A DNA stretch of 8,668 nt from Acidobacteriota bacterium. GTDB taxonomy: Bacteria; Acidobacteriota; Terriglobia; Bryobacterales; Bryobacteraceae. The notes beneath the pieces are model-generated. The model did not search any database. It was not told the DNA's origin and saw only the letters and a program-made list of their open reading frames with translations. The stretch is from positions 14,412 through 23,079 of the forward strand of contig QHXU01000069.1 in NCBI GenBank assembly GCA_003223065.1. The letters are read 5' to 3'. Shown piece by piece: positions 6,873 to 8,668 of this stretch (positions are counted from its first letter, which is position 1; every line of letters begins with the position of its first letter). The translations under genes were made by a program, and so were the position numbers.

Positions 6873-6879
6873 AAAGGAG
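6873..6879 (+). promoter_or_regulatory. Shine-Dalgarno site that fixes the start of the thioredoxin-like gene
   Basis: AAAGGAG ends 5 nt before GTG 6885, an ideal distance. An upstream in-frame GTG at 6864 has no such site and would add a charged MKRKGVP extension before the signal peptide. The start at 6885 is therefore preferred. Confidence 0.75.
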
Positions 6880-6884
6880 TCCCT

Positions 6885-7781
6885 GTGAAACGTTACGTGC
6901 TGCTGCTTCTATTGCTGGCGGCGCTGTCCGCCTCGGCCGCAATCATTGCCGACGTGCGTGGCGCCATCGCACAAAACGACTTTCCGCGCGCCGCCGAATA
7001 CATCCGCAGCTATCGCGCCGCCAATGGCGTGACGCCGGAAATGCTGGAGGCGTTGAGCTGGATGGGGCGGGGCGCGCTGGCACAGAAAAATTTCGAACAG
7101 GCCGAGAAATACGCGCAGGAGACGTACCAGCTTTCCTTAGCCGAGTTGAAGAAGCGCCCGCTCGACCAGGAGAACCACCTTCCGATCGCACTGGGCGCGG
7201 CCATCGAAGTGGAAGCCAACGTTCTGGCGGCGCGGGGCCAGCGCGCGGAAGCCATCACGTACCTCGAGGATCAGCTCAAGACGTATTATGCGACGTCGAT
7301 CCGCACCCGCATCCAGAAGAACATCCACCTGCTGAGCCTCGAAGGGAAGCCGGCGCCGGCGCTCGAAGGTGTCTCTTTGCCGAAGGGCAAGCCAGCGCTG
7401 ATCTTCTTCTGGGCGCACTGGTGTGGCGACTGCCGGGCCGAGGCGCCGATTCTCGCGCGGATCAAGGCGGAGTTCGCGCCGAAGGGACTGGTGCTCATCG
7501 GGCCGACCCAGAAATACGGATATGTAGCCGGAGGCAAGGACGCGCCTCCGGAAGTCGAGTTGCCCTATATCGAACAGGTGCGCCAGAAGTTGTACGCCGA
7601 CGTTGTCGGGGCGCCGGCACCGGTGAGCGAGGAGAATTTCCGGAGGTACGGAGCGAGTACCACGCCGACTCTGGTGCTGGTGGATCACGCCGGCATCGTG
7701 CGGCTGTATCATCCGGGGCGAATGACGTATGAAGAACTGCGGCCGCGCATCCAAGCCTTGCTGAAGTCCTCGGCTTCGTAG
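6885..7781 (+). CDS. Secreted thioredoxin-fold (TlpA/ResA-like) protein with helical-repeat N-terminal region
   Basis: From GTG 6885 the product is 298 aa. MKRYVLLLLLLAALSASA is a clear Sec signal peptide, so the mature protein is extracytoplasmic. Residues about 20-150 are helical with TPR-like paired segments (AIAQNDFPRAAEYIRSY, ALAQKNFEQAEKYAQETY, AARGQRAEAITYLEDQL). The C-terminal half (about 155-298) is a thioredoxin fold: FFWAHWCGDCRAEAP holds the redox pair Cys180/Cys183 in a CGDC motif, and STTPTLVLVD carries the cis-Pro261. It should act as a thiol-disulfide reductant or oxidoreductase in the periplasm; the membrane electron donor and client are unknown. CGDC is an unusual dipeptide between the cysteines compared with CGPC or CEPC. 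It is the last gene of the galU-led cluster, 27 nt after the SDR stop. Its function does not obviously link to sugar metabolism, so co-transcription may be incidental. Confidence 0.85.
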   Translation: MKRYVLLLLLLAALSASAAIIADVRGAIAQNDFPRAAEYIRSYRAANGVTPEMLEALSWMGRGALAQKNFEQAEKYAQETYQLSLAELKKRPLDQENHLPIALGAAIEVEANVLAARGQRAEAITYLEDQLKTYYATSIRTRIQKNIHLLSLEGKPAPALEGVSLPKGKPALIFFWAHWCGDCRAEAPILARIKAEFAPKGLVLIGPTQKYGYVAGGKDAPPEVELPYIEQVRQKLYADVVGAPAPVSEENFRRYGASTTPTLVLVDHAGIVRLYHPGRMTYEELRPRIQALLKSSAS

Positions 7782-7851
7782 AACACTGTGCGCTCGAAAT
7801 TCAAACCGCCTCGATCCACGAAGCCGCGCCCTTCGCTTCGCGGTGCGGACC

Positions 7852-7882
7852 AAATAAAAACGGCCCCGATCTCTCGGGGCCG
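7852..7882 (-). terminator. Intrinsic terminator of the 21-aa peptide gene
   Basis: CGGCCCCGA (7861-7869) and TCGGGGCCG (7874-7882) form a perfect 9-bp GC-rich stem with a 4-nt loop. Read on the minus strand, the hairpin is followed at once by TTTTTATTT, a classical U-tract. On the plus strand no T-run follows (ATGGGTTAAA), so it mainly serves the minus-strand gene that stops at 7917. It lies in the convergent gap with the thioredoxin-like gene. Confidence 0.9.
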
Positions 7883-7916
7883 ATGGGTTAAACTCGAACT
7901 AGCGAGCCTGCTCTGG

Positions 7917-7982
7917 CTACTTCTTTTTCTTCGGAGCGGCCTTCTTCTTGGCAGGCGCTTTCTTCTTCGTTGCGTTCTTCAT
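7917..7982 (-). CDS. 21-aa lysine/alanine/proline-rich basic peptide (histone-tail-like)
   Basis: The ATG at 7980-7982 opens a 22-codon frame ending in TAG (7917-7919). The product begins MKNAT and continues KKKAPAKKKAAPKKKK. It has 11 Lys, 5 Ala and 2 Pro among 21 residues, no acidic residue, and a hexamer-like repeat (KKKAPA, KKKAAP, KKKK). Such composition is known from the C-terminal tails of histone H1, Hc1-like proteins and extended HU proteins, which bind DNA without sequence specificity. Binding to DNA or RNA is therefore a plausible inference, not shown. The gene is supported by its context rather than its length. AAGGGAGA (7991-7998, minus strand) puts GGAG 9 nt before the ATG, a near-consensus promoter lies at 8045-8073 and a strong terminator at 7852-7882. 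It is not a tail of a longer gene, since no longer frame with signals enters it. The alternative is that the transcript is mainly a small RNA with a purine-rich GAAGAAGAAAG segment. Confidence 0.72.
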   Translation of the reverse strand: MKNATKKKAPAKKKAAPKKKK

Positions 7983-8010
7983 CGATTGGTTCTCCCTTTA
8001 CATCAAGATT

Positions 8011-8033
8011 CGCGCCTCTCCGTAGAGAGCGCG
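8011..8033 (-). promoter_or_regulatory. 5' leader hairpin with cUACGg tetraloop
   Basis: On the minus strand CGCGCTCTC pairs with GAGAGGCGCG around the loop TACG, with one bulged G. C(UACG)G is a member of the exceptionally stable UNCG tetraloop class. With transcription starting near 8038, the hairpin begins about 5 nt from the RNA 5' end and leaves the ribosome-binding site (7991-7998) free. This position suits protection from 5'-end-dependent decay, as known for ompA mRNA. Confidence 0.65.
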
Positions 8034-8044
8034 GTTGTGTCCCC

Positions 8045-8073
8045 TTTATAAGGTTCTTTGCATCGAAAGTCAA
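8045..8073 (-). promoter_or_regulatory. Near-consensus sigma70 promoter of the 21-aa peptide gene
   Basis: On the minus strand TTGACT (8073-8068) is separated by exactly 17 nt from TATAAA (8050-8045); both match consensus at 5 of 6 positions. A seven-T run (8081-8075) lies just upstream of the -35, resembling an UP element. The predicted start near 8038 is an A on the minus strand, giving a leader of about 55 nt. It is the best promoter in the window, suggesting strong housekeeping expression. Confidence 0.8.
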
Positions 8074-8166
8074 GAAAAAAATGTACGATGCCGACGCGCA
8101 TGAGCGTCACTCGCGGCGCGCGCGGCCATCGGAAAATGCACTCGAGCACCAAAAAACGGAGAGTAG

Positions 8167-8172
8167 TAGAAT
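8167..8172 (+). promoter_or_regulatory. Candidate -10 box (TAGAAT) for rlpA, leaderless
   Basis: TAGAAT ends 7 nt before the ATG at 8180, so transcription would begin at or next to the start codon. The GGAGAG at 8158-8163 is 16 nt from the ATG, too far for a normal Shine-Dalgarno site. The same hexamer lies just before galU. No good -35 is seen (GAGCAC at 8144-8149). Confidence 0.35.
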
Positions 8173-8179
8173 TGTTTTA

Positions 8180-8668
8180 ATGTTCGGAAGGCCTATTCAT
8201 GCGGGTGCGGCGCTACTCACAGCTCTCCTGCTCGTGGTTGCGGGTTGCGCGCGCAAAACCGCAGCGAGAGTTCCTCCACTCCCGTCTCCGTCCGCGCGCA
8301 TCGGATCCACCGAGACCGGAATGGCGAGTTGGTACGGACCACCATACCACGGGCGCGCCTCTGCGTCGGGCGGGATCTATGACATGGATGAACTCACAGC
8401 GGCGCATCGCACGCTCCCGTTTGAGACGTGGGTGGAAGTCACGAACCTTTCGAACAGGAAGCGTGTCGAAGTGCGCATCACCGATCGCGGACCGTTTGTC
8501 GACGGACGCGTGATCGACTTATCGCGTGCCGCCGCTGAAGCGATCGATATGGTCAGGACTGGGACAGCGCAGGTGCGAGTGAAAGTGATCGCAGCTCCCA
8601 CCGCGGCGGTAGCGACTCGGGCGGCGCGCTATACCGTCCAGGCCGGCGCGTTCTCGGATCCCGAGCGG
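8180..8668 (+). CDS. rlpA: RlpA-type lipoprotein (septal-ring lytic transglycosylase family), 3' truncated by window edge
   Basis: The frame from ATG 8180 stays open for 163 codons to the window end. Residues 1-23 form a lipoprotein signal (hydrophobic ALLTALLLVVAGC; lipobox VAGC with Cys23), so the product is probably anchored in the outer membrane. A Pro/Ser-rich linker follows. The RlpA double-psi beta-barrel domain spans about 46-137: GMASWYGPPYHGRASASGG (47-65), YDMDELTAAHRTLPF (67-81), VEVTNL (85-90), ITDRGPFVDGRVIDLS (100-115). A SPOR domain, which binds denuded septal peptidoglycan, begins at YTVQAGAFSD (151-160). RlpA proteins cleave denuded glycan strands at division sites in some species. 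Asp68, His76 and Asp102 match conserved barrel positions. However, the Glu normally found in the SG-E-x-Y/F-D motif is Gly65, so catalysis may be lost or altered. The gene was identified by direct translation, since no stop is present in the window. Confidence 0.9.
   Translation, partial: MFGRPIHAGAALLTALLLVVAGCARKTAARVPPLPSPSARIGSTETGMASWYGPPYHGRASASGGIYDMDELTAAHRTLPFETWVEVTNLSNRKRVEVRITDRGPFVDGRVIDLSRAAAEAIDMVRTGTAQVRVKVIAAPTAAVATRAARYTVQAGAFSDPER

Noticed and set aside
6864..6884. Upstream GTG start for the thioredoxin-like gene
   Set aside because: No Shine-Dalgarno site precedes it, and it would put MKRKGVP before an otherwise normal signal peptide; GTG 6885 has AAAGGAG at ideal spacing.
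7823..7842. Possible plus-strand terminator (CCGCG...CGCGG) after the thioredoxin-like gene
   Set aside because: Only a short stem with a 10-nt loop and no T-run after it on the plus strand.
7788..8051. 87-codon plus-strand frame with an apparent hydrophobic segment (LWLLLFLRSGLLL)
   Set aside because: The Leu-rich stretch is the antisense of the Lys codons of the 21-aa gene, and the frame runs through the terminator and the promoter of that gene. No start signals are seen.
7888..8073. 61-codon minus-strand frame overlapping the 21-aa peptide gene
   Set aside because: Its start lies in the -35 box of the promoter, upstream of the predicted transcript start, so it could not be translated from that RNA. 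It has no ribosome-binding site and its Glu/Arg-rich sequence is the shifted reading of the lysine codons.
8093..8108. Short inverted repeat GACGC...GCGTC upstream of rlpA
   Set aside because: Five-base arms in GC-rich DNA are expected by chance and no supporting signal is nearby.
8199..8513. 104-codon plus-strand frame starting at ATG 8199
   Set aside because: It is a shifted reading of rlpA; the frame from 8180 gives the lipobox, DPBB and SPOR motifs.

Overview
The window looks like GC-rich chromosomal DNA from a Gram-negative soil-type bacterium. I infer Acidobacteriota (Bryobacterales/Solibacter-like). The inference rests on the mix of a flagellar MotB, a Tat-exported Gfo/Idh/MocA dehydrogenase, a long UxaE-like sugar-acid epimerase, an RlpA lipoprotein and very dense ORFs; no rRNA or other direct taxonomic marker is present. 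No mobile element, tRNA, rRNA or CRISPR array was found.

Layout. (1) 2-628 (+) is the C-terminal part of a MotB-type stator protein whose 5' end lies outside the window. (2) 700-2606 (+) is a two-gene unit with a 4-nt overlap: a secreted cyanophycinase-family (S51) peptidase and a Tat-exported Gfo/Idh/MocA oxidoreductase. The peptidase start sits in a 16-bp tandem duplication. (3) 2608-3201 (-) is a DUF6624-type protein of unknown function, convergent with the previous unit with one base between the stop codons. (4) A 114-bp divergent intergenic region leads into 3316-7781 (+), probably one operon: galU, a 614-aa UxaE/tagaturonate-epimerase-like protein (4-nt overlap with galU), an SDR oxidoreductase, and a secreted thioredoxin-fold protein with a helical N-terminal region. 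The first three suggest hexose/uronate metabolism feeding or draining nucleotide sugars. (5) 7782-8179 holds a small, complete minus-strand transcription unit: a near-consensus sigma70 promoter, a 5' leader hairpin with a cUACGg tetraloop, a Shine-Dalgarno site, a 21-codon lysine/alanine/proline ORF and a textbook intrinsic terminator. (6) 8180-8668 (+) is the start of an RlpA-type lipoprotein that runs off the window end. It shows a lipobox, a double-psi beta-barrel domain and the beginning of a SPOR domain, but a Gly replaces the usual active-site Glu.

The most unusual item is the 21-aa basic peptide unit at 7852-8073. Its reading frame resembles a free-standing histone-H1/HU-like tail and all its expression signals are readable in the sequence. 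The next most interesting items are the divergent UxaE-like enzyme coupled to galU, the RlpA active-site substitution, and galU and rlpA starts that look leaderless.
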